From Manduca sexta (taxonomy: Eukaryota > Arthropoda > Insecta > Lepidoptera > Sphingidae), in the NCBI RefSeq assembly GCF_014839805.1, contig NC_051115.1, forward strand, positions 4,400,600 to 4,464,599: 64,000 nucleotides of DNA, in the 5' to 3' direction. Shown here piece after piece: positions 51,828 through 62,733 of this stretch (positions are counted from its first letter, which is position 1; every line of letters starts with the position of its first letter). The notes beneath the pieces were generated by a model, which saw nothing but the letters and a program-made list of their open reading frames with translations, was not told the DNA's origin and made no database searches. A program made the position numbers and the translations under genes.

Positions 51828-52042
51828 ATAATAATATCAGTCCTATAATATACTGTCCCACTGCTGCACGGGCCTCCTCTACTACTGAGAGGGATTAGAC
51901 CTTAGTCCACCACTGTAGTGCGGATTGATAGACTTCACACACCCTCGATTTTTTTAGAAAAGTCAGAGGTGTGTTTGGGATTTGAACCTGCGGACATTCG
52001 TCTCGGCAGTCCGTTCCACAACCAACTAGGCTATCACCGCTT
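51828..52042 (-). mobile_element. SINE family A with central deletion
   Basis: 3' end and head retained, with about 100 bases missing between caccctcga and the tttttagaaaagtcagaggt word. Confidence 0.85.
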
Positions 52043-52056
52043 TATAAAATATATAT

Positions 52057-52308
52057 CGTTCTCTTAATAAAACAATGACCTATTCCAAAATTGTTAATTT
52101 ATGGGGATCGTCAATATACTCATTTCTGTATCCGATCCTTTTTTTTAGGTTGCTATAAAATTGATATTGTTAAACATAAGTCTCAAATTACAGCTATAAC
52201 ATGAAAAAAAAAAAGAAAAATAAATAAGGTCCCAAACAGAAATGAGTTTTTGGACGACTCCCACAAATTATCAATTTTGGAATAAGTCGTTATTTTATTA
52301 AGAGAGCA
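52057..52308. mobile_element. MITE J, second copy
   Basis: TIR core tctcttaataaaa / ttttattaagaga, and the caatgacctattccaaaatt and caattttggaataagtcgtt sub-terminal words match 26193-26432. No clear duplication. Confidence 0.8.
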
Positions 52309-52316
52309 ATTAAGTA

Positions 52317-53071
52317 TATCGTCGTTGTAGGTGGAGAACTAACTAATTCGGATTTTGGCCATTTTGGACTTTCATCACTTTTGTGTTGCCCAAAACATGG
52401 CGTATATTTTGGCCTAACAAGCATTTCATTATCTTATCCCGTTTCGAAATTATAGCTTTTTTATGTTAAAAGTGGAGAAATAAATATATTCAAATAATAT
52501 ATATTTTGTTGTGGAAAAAGTAAATAATTAAATAATAAAATCAATAATCTGCTACTTATAATCTGTTCAATAGTAAAGAAATTAAATAAAATGAGTTGTT
52601 TAATTCTTCCTCGAGTCTATTGTTTAACAAAATTAATCAATTAGTGTGTAGAAGAAGTAAACAACTTGATTTGTTTAATTTAGACATTGAAAATCCTAAT
52701 GGTATTCACTTTAATAAACTCTATAATTGTAATTATTAAACCTTATAATTACTTTACCATATGGTTTCTAGTGTGGCAAAACTAAATAACTATACGAGTT
52801 ATTTAGTTTATTTCAGCAAACTTACAAAACATTGTTGTGGCGGAATTAAATAAGAAGTTTTTATTTTTTTATATTTTTTTCTTTAGGTCAGAGTTTTTTG
52901 TTAATGCATAATATAATAGATAATAAGACCCAAGATATATAAAAATACCGACATTAAAATTATTTATAGTTTTTTTAGTAATGCTTAAGAATAACGAAAA
53001 AAACAGTTAATCGCGTTTATTTCGAAACTAGAAATTTTGAGTTATTTAGTTCTCCACCTACAACGACGATA
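52317..53071. mobile_element. TIR element of 755 bp with about 28-bp inverted ends
   Basis: Begins tatcgtcgttgtaggtggag and ends with its exact reverse complement, the identity running for about 28 bases into agaactaa. No coding frame. TA-rich flanks suggest a short TA-type duplication. Superfamily not assigned. Only copy in the window. Confidence 0.85.
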
Positions 53072-53092
53072 TCTATAATACACATACAGGGT

Positions 53093-53645
53093 GTCCCAGA
53101 AATAGTGTCAAGCGGAGGTCCAGAAATAGAGCACCCTTTGGGGTATCCGAATCACCCCCATGTATATTCCGCGATTTTTCATAGTTTTCGAGTTATGAAT
53201 ATTTTTCTGAATTTTCTATTTGAACAAATAAATGTTTTTTTTTGAAGTAGAAGACTTATTCAAGATTTTTTGTGGCAACAAAATTTTCATTAATTGTACT
53301 TTTTTTGCTAAAACAATCAGCTTCATAACTTTAATGAAAATTATGAAAATGTTGGTATAAAGTGAAAAACTTACGTTCTATGAATTATGACTTAAATTTT
53401 CTACTTTAAATTATAAATCTAAACAGGTGACTTCGTGGTTCTAAGGTAGGTCAAAATATTCTCCAATCTCTTTTTGATCCATCGCGAAAATTCACCAATC
53501 AGAGCAAAGTATTTTGACACGCTTACAAATGACTTATTCTGATTGGTTCATTCTCAATATCTTAACGAAGATTATTTGCATCGTTTATTGAAAACAATCA
53601 TAAATAATTTCGGTCAAATTTCGTTTTCACCCGTAAGTCCTATTC
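53093..53645 (+). repeat. Possible transposon end (cagggtgtcccagaaatag) and AT-rich body
   Basis: The start cagggtgtcccagaaatagt followed by ccctttggggta looks like a transposon terminus, but I find no matching inverted end before 53645. Tentative. Confidence 0.35.
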
Positions 53646-53679
53646 ACCCCATTGAAATAACATAATTTATATATAAATA

Positions 53680-53865
53680 TGTAAAACCTTATACATTATT
53701 TAGATTCCGTCAATATTAATTCTACCACCAGTTCGTGCAGTTCTCACCAGAGAACGAGCAAACTCTGGTGTTGCTTTCTAAAAACAGTTTAATGTATAAC
53801 CAACAGTACATCATAGAGAAAAGAAATACTCTATTTTTTCTATTGTTTAGAGCAATTATTCCTCC
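53680..53865 (-). repeat. Repeat D, truncated
   Basis: tatacattatttagattccg, ctctggtgttgctttctaa. Lies directly downstream of the last TMEM26 exon seen, in its 3' UTR or a further intron. Confidence 0.75.
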
Positions 53866-53870
53866 GATAC

Positions 53871-53970
53871 TCACTTCTTCTTCTTCTCATTTTCAGTTGA
53901 AACTTGATCATTGAACAGTTTAGTCAATTCCAATTCCTTGATGTCATCAGAATTTGTTAATATTATGGCT
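53871..53970 (-). CDS. TMEM26: TMEM26 last exon seen
   Basis: Acceptor ttttacag; the phase fits the exon at 57552. Reads AIILTNSDDIKELELTKLF to ENEKKKK and a TGA stop at 53873-53871. The same bases also spell a good donor (AA|gtgagt, cut after 53875), so the exon may instead splice to an exon further left. No clear AATAAA was found just downstream. Confidence 0.65.
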
Positions 53971-56900
53971 CTGTAAAACAAATGGAGATATCTTAGTAGT
54001 GTAATAAATAATAAAGATTTTGAAGATGTTTGAACATGACATAAAAAATTTAAAGTACAAAAACCATTAAAAATAAAAAAAAATTAACATTATTATACTA
54101 TTGAAATAAAATTTTAAACTCGGACTATCTGCAAAGTCACAGCAATCTATGTGACTGCACGGGCCTCCTCTGAGAGGGATTAGGCCTTAGTCCACCACGC
54201 TGTAGTGCGGGTAGACTTCATACACCCTCAAAATTCTTATAGAGAACTTCTCAGGTGTGCAGGTTTCCTCACGATGTTTTCCTTCACCGTTAAAGCAAGC
54301 GATAATTCACAAATACACAACTTTAGAAAAGTCAGAGGTGTGTTTTGGTTTTGAACCTACGGACATTCGTCTCGGCATGCCATTCCACACCCAACTAGGC
54401 TATCTTTACTTGAAAATTTCACATGTTTAAAATATTAAGGTTCAATTCGACTTGACTGACCAATGTCACGAATGAATCCAATGTGATTTTTTCTAATCTA
54501 AGCAAACAATATATCTTCATCAACGTATAAAGGTGGATTAAAACGTATTCAGGGATTGGTGTGTGGGCACTGACCCCCTTAACATTGTAGGCATTGGGGG
54601 CATTGCCTTTATAAATAAACGCATTACACGGCTGTATTTAAAAAACTTTTTTTTTACTTTTAGATTAATGAAACTATTTAATGTATGTTCGAAATACTTA
54701 AAAAAAATCACATATCGCTCTTGTCTTGCTCAAGGGGTAGAAAGAGGCACTTGAGCACTCAATTTTCGCCATATGTATTTCACCAGTTTTACTTATAAAA
54801 AAATCTCAATGCTATGCTTAGTTAAAACACAAATTTACTTCATCAGCTGTAAGTCAAAACCACTTCAAACCATGTTGCCTCTCAATAAGATTTTAACTAA
54901 GAACCGGTGATATTTCTGACAGCTATTTAAGCAATTCTTAACCACATTTTAACGCTAAAACTAGTTATTTTGGTAAGTTCATTGGATGGGTATTTCTTTA
55001 AGCTATCTGACGACATAAAACCAAGATTTTGCTTGAGATACCGCTTTAGAGCCTAACACGGCAATGCAGCAGCTGAAGGTTTTAAAATATTGTTGATTTA
55101 TAAAGTCTGACTGACTGACTGCCTCGGTGGCGTAGTTGTATTGCACGTCCGGTATAATAGCGCTCTGAGGTCCTGGGTTCGAATCCCGGGTCGGGCAAAG
55201 TGATATTTGGGTTTTTCTGCTCAGTATCAGCCCGGAGTCTGGAATTTGTGCCCGATATGGCGATAGGCCCGCCCCCTATCACATCATGGGACGGAACATA
55301 CTTGGCGTAAAGTGGGTGCCCTAGTTGCCCCTCTGCATACCCCTTCGGGGATAAAATGCGTGATGTTTTATGTCTTATGATTTATAAAGTCTACTTGATT
55401 TAATTACGACTGTTTGTAATTAAATAATAAATGAAAACCAATATTACGTTTTCTCGAGCTAAACGTGTATCACAACCCCCTTTATTACTTTAAACCCCAT
55501 ACAAATACCTGAGTACGCCCACTTACTATACATTTTTATTAGTGGACGGCCAATTGCGTGGCGCAGTCATTCGACCGCACCCCGGTAGAGATGGGAGACG
55601 TATCGATATCGATATTTTAATATTTCTTTTGTAACTTGACAAAATGACGACACATGACGTAGACGGCAGCTCTTTAAACAATTAAAATTAAAATATTTTT
55701 CGGATTTTATCGCGGTTTTAATAATTTTAGTTTTCTCCCGACATTTTGGAGACTTTGCAGCCTTCGTGGTTACGGGGGAACTGAGGTGTTGTTCATCCGC
55801 AAAATTACAATATCTACCTACATTTTACAAATATACAACTTGTTAAATTTGAAGCTGTTGAATTAAAAACTTAAATGTTTATGAATTTCAATAGCCTCGC
55901 GAATTATCCTAGGTAGGAATCGGTGTTCTTTGGCAAGGATTTGTGGCTTGTCTAGTCACAGATGATGATTGGAGCCTCCTTCAGAGTGTTCAGCGACTGC
56001 AACTCTTTGAAGCGACTCTTTTAACAACCCAAACATGACCACGAGCACTCTGTCAAGAGTGTAAGACTACGAAGAAGAAACTTGACATATAAAGACACAA
56101 TTTTATTACACACACTACTTTTAGAGTTAGACAGGGGGATAACTGATGCCACTTTCCAACTTGTATTCCGTCCCATGATGTGATGGGGGCGAGACTATCG
56201 CTATACCGAGCATTGTAGACTCTGGGCTGAAACTGAGTAGGAAATTTCAATATCACTGCCCGACCAGGGGATCGAACCCGAGACCTCAGCACTGCAGTCG
56301 TAGCGCAATACATCTACGCCACCCAGGCAGCGATTTTGATTTTATTAATATAGGTATTTCTCAATTATACCATTTCTTTACGAGGTATTGCTCGCGACCC
56401 CGCCCGCGTGATGGAATTTTCCGGGATAAAAGTCCCGCTACATATTTTCCCGGGATAAAAAGTATACTATAACCTTCCCAGGGTCTTAAACTATCTCCAT
56501 ACCAAATTTCATAAAAATCCGTTCAGTAGACTTTGAGAAAATCGATAACATACAGACAGAAAAGGGGAATTCGTTTTATAATTTGTATAGATATTGCCAA
56601 CTTTTTCATTTCAAAATTATTCTTTGACACAAACCTTGTCCTGATAATTAGGAACACAAAAGGAATCAGTAAAGCCGGTCAAGTTCTCGATGCTCTTACA
56701 TACATGTGACAATTGATTATAGAAATATTAATTTGACCTAACCAGTCAATATTTTAAACTGCAGGCTCTTTGCATTCGCGGCACTGTAAATCCCACAGTA
56801 TTAGTCAAAATTCGATACAAATAACTTTGCATCGATAAATAGATACACCTAACCAGTTAAAGAAAACTATAAAATTACAGATTGTTTGCGTTCGAGGCAT

Positions 56901-59900
56901 CGGTATCCCACAGTATTATTACTCAAAAATCGGTACAAATAAGTTTTTATCGATAAAACGTGTCCCATCCCTACGCCCTGTGATTCCCTCCGTGTCAAGG
57001 CGAGCGGCCTTTGTCCCTTCACCCGAACATCCCTATATCTATGCATTGTTAGATTAACTCCGATTTACGAATGTTGAGTTTAGGCTGGCTTGGTACGCGG
57101 TTTTTATTTGGAAATAACGTATGTGATATTTTGATAAGTCAGTTTTAAGGCGCATTCGGTTAATTTTGGGCAGTTTTTCGATGTTTATATGTGAGAGTCC
57201 GCCTGGATAGGTACCACCGCAATATCTATTTCTGTCGCCAAGCAGCAGTGTGTTGTGTTCCGGTTTGAGAAGTAGCCAGTATAACTACTGGACAATAAGA
57301 CTTAACATCTCATGTCTCAGCCGAGCGCAGTGGAATACCAAACACTTTATAATTCAAGGTGTTGGTGTTTCTACTGTTTGGATCGTATCGCGTACCATCA
57401 AGCGAACGGGGAGCTCTTCTCATCATTCAAAGCAATAAAAAATATTAAAAAAATCTCAAATAAAATATGGAACGATACCGGCATATTATACATGAAAATG
57501 GTTATAAGAAAAACTTCTGTATGTGAAGTAGATATATAAGTAACGACTCACCTAATTCTGCCTCCGTCCACTCGGTCGTGTTTCCGAGGGTCACTGATCA
57601 CTGAGACCGTGGTCTCGGCCACTTCTCGCCGTCTCTTGTGCCTTTTGGACTTGTGTTCGCTATAACATAGAAAAAAATCCATAATTACACTTCTTATAAG
57701 AAACTTTGACTTTGCGGTTGAACAACACCTCAGTCCCCCCGTGACCAAGGCTACAGTCTTCGAAACGTCGGGAGAAAACTAAAATAAAAAACCGCGATAA
57801 AATCGGAAAAATAGTTTAATTTCAACTTCTTATAAGAATTAATATGTCCATACTAGACTATGCCTGTATCATGGACATCAAAAACATAGTTTAAAACATA
57901 TAAATTACAATAGTACAATAGTAAAATAAATAAAAAAACTTACTGTCTTCTGCTTCGTTCTTTCTTCTCTTTAGACCTATGTTTGTGTCGCTTCCTATAC
58001 ACAGAGCCGCCGTTTCCTTCATCAACTGTTTCCAAGTGTAATACATACAATCGATATATTTGTAAAAGAATTACCTGCAAGTTAATAACTGGTACTAAAA
58101 TCAGATTAACATCTACCCGCCTTTGATAAAGGAGGTTATGTTTTGATAAAATCAAGTCGAGATCGGGCCTGTGTATACAGGGTCATTTTGAGATTGCGTT
58201 ACTAAATAAATTCACATATTTATCGTCTTGAAATAACACTTTACAATAAATTACTTGAGCCGTAGATGTAAGATAAAAAAGTGTGAGTTTCGAACAAAAT
58301 AAATATTAATAAAAAGTAATTTTAATTTTACACGCCCGAATGTCACTACTTCTACTCTAAGAGAATTCATCGCAGCGACATCACACTTTTAGTCAGAAAT
58401 ACTCACACACGCGTCATATTCACACTAAACTACAATATGAACAAAAAAAATGAAAATAGTAATCGGGATTTTTAGTCAAAATATTCGTTATTTACGGATG
58501 ATTTTTGACACAATGTTAGCAAAAGTGGAGACGAGTAGGTATAATTTATTAAAGCAATTTCAAAATGACCCTGCATAGAGCGGATATTAAAAGATTGACA
58601 AACAATAAAAACATTACACTACATAGTTAATTATAGCCCGGACATAAGGACCAAATTTGTGCTCTGAAAGTTATTACCAATTGGTAAGTCGCTGTCTTAT
58701 TTAAAATGTCCGTGTGACAAGATGTCAGCGTCCTTAGACATTAATACAAATAACATATTTACAGAAAATATACTAATATGCACATTCAAAACGTACAAAA
58801 CATAAGATGGAGAAAATATGAAGTATTTTACATTGGTTTTGCTATTTCACAGTAGATTGAACCATCGCATCAGCGCAAAATATTAGTATGACAATCTTCC
58901 AAATGTCCGCTCTATATAATCTTAAAACTCTTTGGTTATTAAGCTGTATGGCTGAGAGCCTTTGCTTTTCCTCAAGGAGTAAATCAAACCAAAAAAAACT
59001 CTTTGGGTAACCCTTTGCCTTCCCAATAATAAAGGGAAAATCAAAATTTATAAAAAAAAAAACTCTGGGTAATTAAATCTAGTTCCTAATAATTATACGC
59101 AAAATACTTACCAATGTATTTTTGCACGTGAAAAATATGTTCATATAATTAATAATTCTATAGTGGCAAATAATTAGAAGACGGAAAGCCAAAAACGGGG
59201 CATCTTGAAGAGCTATATTCATTATAATAGCACACACTTCGATAGTACAACAGCAAGCTCGACTGTTCCTGGAATGAAAGGCGGATTGACAGTCTGGCTT
59301 GACGGCTTGACGGTGACGCTTGAGCGATAGCTTTATACAGCATTGTGATGAGGATTCGTTAAGTTTGTGAAAATGTTTGTGAGTTTGTTCTTTTTTTTAT
59401 TCCTTTGAATGACAAGACGAGCTTGCCCTTCTGATGCTAAGCGATAAGATCCATAAACAGTAGAAACACCAACACCTTAAATTACATATTATTTGGTATT
59501 CCACTGCGCTCGCCATCCTGAGACATGAGATGTTAAGTCTTATGTTCAGTAGTTACACTGGAATGTCAATCAATTATAGCCGATTTCAAAACAATCGTTA
59601 CCTTCGAATCGTTAGTGAAAACGGACCAATCAGAATCAAGTTTGACGTTACAAATCAGTTGTTGGTTCATTATTATTGGGTGAATGTCTTCAAATTATAT
59701 AATTATATTGTGTTTAACTTTCTGCGCTTGAAGGCACTTTTAGATTCAATTATATACAAGTAATTTTCCTAACTTGGGCTTACATTATAGCTATAAGTTA
59801 TAATATTTTAATAATTGTAATCGTAGTATTAAGTTTGCTGGAAAACCTAAATAAATATATTCATACTGTCCCGGAGTTTATGATTGAAATAGTATGAAAT

Positions 59901-62733
59901 TTGCAGTAAACATTTCGACAGACAAACACATTAAATTGAATTTATATAACTCATAAATATTTCATTAAATAGTTACTTAAAGTGATAACTGACAATGACT
60001 GTACCTATATTCTGTTCGGGTAATAAATATAATATATTACATAATACAGTTACTTAAAGTGGTATTTGGTAGTGACTCTACTTATATACTATGTTTTTGA
60101 AGCTTACAATATTTTTTTATATTGTCTCTTAGTCATAGTTTAAAGGCCAAATAAAGTTATTTGTGCTTTCTAACTAAGGACAACAGTTTTTAATACAATC
60201 TTCCCTCTGCATATACCTTAAGACCTTCTCCCGAGCAAACGCCCTTGAGAATTCGTTCCATACATTTACATCGCACGAGTTATGGAATATGTAAAGAATT
60301 ACGAATAATTTATTTAAAAACTAATTTTAGGTCTTTTTGAAAATTTTAAACTACCTTTTTTTTTTAATTTCTGTTTAAGAGAGTTGTTTGTAACTTAAGA
60401 TGTGCGGAATCAATAATCTAGTGGCATTTTTATTGTGAAGTTAATTACACTATATTCACATTATACATAATTTAAAACCAGCAAGTTAAGGATAACATTT
60501 TTTATAAATATGATGTAAAAAAACTTTTTATTTTCGTGTAGAAAGCTTTTCAAAATACTATTAGCACTGCGTTTTGCTAGGGGAGCACCTTAAGACAAAA
60601 TAAGATATGGAGGAATATTTAGCTATCGTGATTATGTCAGAATAGTGTGGTATGAAACTTTGGATGTAATGTAAAAAAATACTAGTCTTTTTAGTCTCTC
60701 GGGCGTAAGTTTTCTTTAGAGTTTTTTCGTTAGTCATACCTGCGCAAGGAGTTTATTTTAGTGTGAAAGAAAAAAAAACCTGAGTATTTTTTAAGTCTCT
60801 CAGGCGTAAGTTTTCTTTAGAGTCTTTTCGTTAGTCATACCTGCGCAAGGAGTTTATTTTAGTGTAAATAAAAAAACCTGAGTAAATTTTTTAAGTCTCT
60901 GGGGCGTAAGTTTTCCTTAGAGTCTTATCATTAGTCTCTCCTGTGCAAGCGCTTCCTGGAGATTTTTTGTATTGAAAAATAAAATAACTCAAGGTACGCC
61001 AATGCTTTTATCACCTAAGTTTTTGTCTACAAATTATTTAATGATTAACGACAATGATTCTTTTTTTATGTAATTATTTTTAGTCTCTGCGGCCTAGAAT
61101 TTTCTCTAAAGCCCTCAGCTCTCCTGGGAAATAACTAACGCCTAAACCTTTAAAAGTTAGTATATAAAGCTATTGTCTCATAAAGATGGGTGTTTTATCA
61201 AACCCTTATATATATTAACCACATTTTTTAAACCAACGTATGTCTCTATCAAACCTTAATGTAACCATTTCTTTATCTTTTTTTTAAATCAAGGTTTTTT
61301 ACTTTACATCCAAAGTTCGTGCAGTGTGCTAAGCGTGCAGATATCCACGTACATGTCGGACCTATTTGCTGCTCCACGCGACTTCCTGGACTTGGTAGCG
61401 GTCAGGACGACTGTGAACTGCATCAGGGACCAGGACCAGATCGCCAGGGTCAGGAGCACGAGGACCTTCTCCGAGGCCACCTTCTCATCTTTGAAGGAGT
61501 CGAAGAATTCTATGATATCCGCCGCAGTGCCTGGAAGACGGGATTTGGAAAGGAGATCGAGGCATGAGAGTCAAGGTCGGAGTAAGGAGATCGAACTAGG
61601 TGAGAGTCAAGGTCTAAGTACAGTGGTAATGTCGGTATCTCCTTAAGGGCGTCCATTAATCATGTGAAGCTCGAAAGGATGGGGTTCGGAAATAAAATCA
61701 CGAAATATACTTTAACTAAAAAAGATAAAGATATATTTATTCTGCAAATATGGGTAAATAACGATAACCGAACATGAGATTCTTCAGAGTAACCATATTT
61801 AACCGAAAGATGGTATGCAAAATTACATTTTCTTCAAGAGTATAATATAAGAATTTTTCAAAGCATTTATGGCACAAGTATGCACTATAAAAAATATCAT
61901 TGTCAAATCCTAAGTATTATAATATAAGAAAAATGGAAAAAAAAACACGTGATTTTGAGAAGGGGGAAGGGTAGTCTAAAACTTTACATATCACTAGGAG
62001 GGAGGTTTAAAAGTAACAAAAACATCACGTGATTAATGGAGGACCCCTTATATTGGCGATTTCTTGTTGGTTATTGTATATATTATGACATGTATTGTTA
62101 AACTATATAGTTATAGAGCGAACATCAAGGCCAAATTTTTGCTCCAAAATGTATTACTAATTGGCAATAACTCGCTGTCTTATTTGAATGATCTCCACGT
62201 CGAACTCGAACTGGAAACGTCGTCGAACGTAAAAAAAAACCTTTTCATATAAAGATGATAAAAGTTTGAATGGATATACATGAATGGGTTCATCGACTGT
62301 TGTGCTTCAAAAAGATCTCAGATATTAATAATCAATGACGTCGCCAATGGGGGGCAGGAAGGGGCAGCTGACCCCCCCCCCTCCCCTAGAAGTTCGGCAA
62401 TGACGTACGGGAATATTTTCTATTCCTAATATTCCTAATATAACATATATGTTCTCGACTTTACCTACAATTCATACTTTTCTCATTCTCCATATGAACA
62501 AATAAATAATAAAAGAATTTGCAAATACGGTCAAAAGTCTACTTCATTCAACTAGCTGAATTAATGTACTTACCAATATATACAAGTAATAGTTGACTCA
62601 ATTGGTCCCTTGTGAGGTCTCCTTTAGGTAACAACCATCTCCCGACAATGAGGGTGAGCATCAGGAACTGTTCTATGAGTGTCACCCACATATCCGTGGG
62701 AATCTTCGTTGCTCCAGGAATCAAGATTTCCGT
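53871..62733 (-). CDS. TMEM26: TMEM26-like multi-pass membrane protein, partial gene
   Basis: Six exons on the minus strand: 62574-62733, 61308-61530, 59112-59268, 57944-58074, 57552-57659 and 53871-53970. Exon phases agree at every junction and the sum is 879 bases, 292 residues plus a stop. The conserved TMEM26 core is plain: IVGRWLLPKGDLTRDQLSQL, VYIGTAADIIEF, WSWSLMQFT, QDAPFLAFR, FFTCKN and LLQIYRLYVL. Most of the core is hydrophobic and should span the membrane several times. The tail is basic and Lys/Arg-rich. About 130-140 N-terminal residues are missing and presumably lie beyond 64000. The molecular function of TMEM26 is not well established. The introns (3581, 284, 1037, 2039, 1043 bp) are mostly repeats. 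Confidence 0.88.
54148..54410 (-). mobile_element. SINE family A in TMEM26 intron
   Basis: Head (tagttgggtgtggaatg on minus), body and 3' part. The distal tail is missing. Confidence 0.85.
54411..55093. other. TMEM26 intron sequence, no further feature
   Basis: AT-rich. The 63-codon frame at 54563 has no supporting features. Confidence 0.35.
55109..55377 (+). mobile_element. SINE family B, complete, TSD tgatttataaagtct
   Basis: Head gcctcggtggcgtagttgta, B-box gggttcgaatcccgggtcgg, body gtctggaatttgtgcccgat, 3' end gataaaatgcgtgatg. A perfect 15-bp duplication lies at 55094-55108 and 55378-55392. Lies in TMEM26 intron 5 in the opposite orientation to the gene. Confidence 0.92.
55676..56060 (-). 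pseudogene. Penelope-like element, GIY-YIG region remnant
   Basis: Left arm of the fold-back family (tcggattttatcgcggtttt), then on the minus strand at about 56000-55870: VAEHSE...H, an in-frame stop, LDKPQILAKEHRFLPRIIRE and AIEIHKH. AEH...H and REAIEI.KH are hallmarks of the Penelope GIY-YIG endonuclease C-terminal part. Dead by the stop codon and by truncation. Confidence 0.65.
56107..56329 (-). mobile_element. SINE family B, diverged
   Basis: Minus head gctgcctgggtggcgtagat, B-box-like gggttcgatcccctggtcgg. Body recognisable but about a fifth of positions changed by eye. Confidence 0.75.
56384..56591 (-). mobile_element. Helitron-like element, family 1, reverse
   Basis: attgctcgcgaccccgcccg at the left, caaatttcataaaaatccgt, gtatagat at the right. 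The CTAG has mutated. Confidence 0.7.
56592..57180. other. TMEM26 intron; two copies of an ~120-bp word
   Basis: Segments at about 56735-56850 and 56850-56960 share taaccagt, gcaggctctttgcattcg / gattgtttgcgttcgaggc, cccacagtatta and atcgataaa, so a diverged tandem pair lies here. No coding content. Confidence 0.45.
57183..57437 (+). repeat. Repeat G
   Basis: tatgtgagagtccgcctgga, aactactggacaataagact, gagcgcagtggaatacca, A-rich end after cattcaaagcaataaaaa. Confidence 0.8.
57552..57659 (-). CDS. TMEM26: TMEM26 exon 5 of those seen
   Basis: 108 bases. Acceptor gttatag, donor gtgagt. Continues the basic tail (EHKSKRHKRRREVAETTV) and then VISDPRKHDRVDGGRI. Outside the conserved core, so supported by splice sites and phase rather than by family match. 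Confidence 0.75.
57715..57830 (-). repeat. Penelope-type flank repeat in a short TMEM26 intron
   Basis: acacctcagtccccccgtga, cttcgaaacgtcgggagaaa, aaaccgcgataaaatcgg. Fills much of the 284-base intron. Confidence 0.75.
57944..58074 (-). CDS. TMEM26: TMEM26 exon 4 of those seen
   Basis: 131 bases. Acceptor cttgcag, donor gtaagt. Reads VILLQIYRLYVLHLETVDE, completing the last conserved membrane segment, then turns hydrophilic and very basic (YRKRHKHRSKEKKERSRR). Joins CKNTL to VILLQIYRL exactly as in other TMEM26 proteins. Confidence 0.9.
58178..58573. mobile_element. TIR element F, full-length, in TMEM26 intron
   Basis: cagggtcattttgagattgc at the left and gcaatttcaaaatgaccctg at the right, flanked by tata / cata. 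Confidence 0.85.
58620..58760. repeat. Repeat M, copy 1
   Basis: ggaccaaatttgtgctctga, taccaattgg, ctcgctgtcttattt-like words recur at 62103-62230. Both copies are in TMEM26 introns. Confidence 0.55.
59112..59268 (-). CDS. TMEM26: TMEM26 exon 3 of those seen
   Basis: 157 bases: one base to close the preceding codon, then 52 codons ending on a codon boundary. The hallmark IALQDAPFLAFRLLI is followed by IINYMNIFFTCKNTL. Donor TTG|gtaagtat is strong. The acceptor is most likely ttccag| at 59269-59270; an alternative six bases downstream (gaacag|) keeps the same phase and would drop two residues. Confidence 0.85.
59400..59570 (-). repeat. Repeat G, reverse
   Basis: cctttgaatgacaagacgag, gatccataaacagtagaaac, tccactgcgctcgccatcct. 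Confidence 0.75.
59571..60690. other. TMEM26 intron, AT-rich, no further feature
   Basis: No repeat matched within the window and no exon-like piece found on either strand. Confidence 0.35.
60694..61130 (+). repeat. Tandem repeat of about 100 bp, three units plus a worn fourth
   Basis: Units start at 60694, 60795 and 60895 (gtctctcgggcgtaagtttt type; then gttagtcatacctgcgcaag). A degenerate fourth starts near 61083. Located in the TMEM26 intron next to exon 61308-61530. Confidence 0.9.
61308..61530 (-). CDS. TMEM26: TMEM26 exon 2 of those seen
   Basis: 223 bases. Acceptor cttccag; its first two bases complete the Gly codon begun in the previous exon, giving GTAADIIEFFDSF. Then helix VLVLLTLAIWSWSLMQF and a hydrophilic loop TATKSRKSRGAANRSD. 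Donor GGAT|gtaaag leaves two bases. The last residues (LHELW) and the donor overlap a word that is inverted at 60656, see findings. Plus-strand frames at 61319-61646 are shadows of this exon. Confidence 0.85.
61531..62573. other. TMEM26 intron with repeat M copy 2 (about 62103-62230)
   Basis: Short duplicated word at 61566-61620 (gagagtcaaggtc twice). A poly-C run is at about 62379-62388. No exon-like piece. Confidence 0.4.
62574..62733 (-). CDS. TMEM26: TMEM26 exon (first one in window)
   Basis: 160 bases between acceptor ctttcag and donor G|gtaagta. Starts in phase 0 and leaves one base. Reads TEILIPGATKIPTDMWVTLI, then a membrane helix FLMLTLIVGRWLL and the family signature TRDQLSQLLLVYI. 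The conserved TRDQLSQLLL word is the strongest identification in the gene. Confidence 0.92.

Noticed and set aside
55120..55200. tRNA-like segment with A and B boxes
   Set aside because: Head of a SINE, continuous with the SINE body and flanked by its TSD; not a tRNA gene. The same holds for the SINE A heads.
61319..61646. Plus-strand frames of 82 and 106 codons
   Set aside because: Opposite strand of a TMEM26 exon that has proper splice sites and family match.
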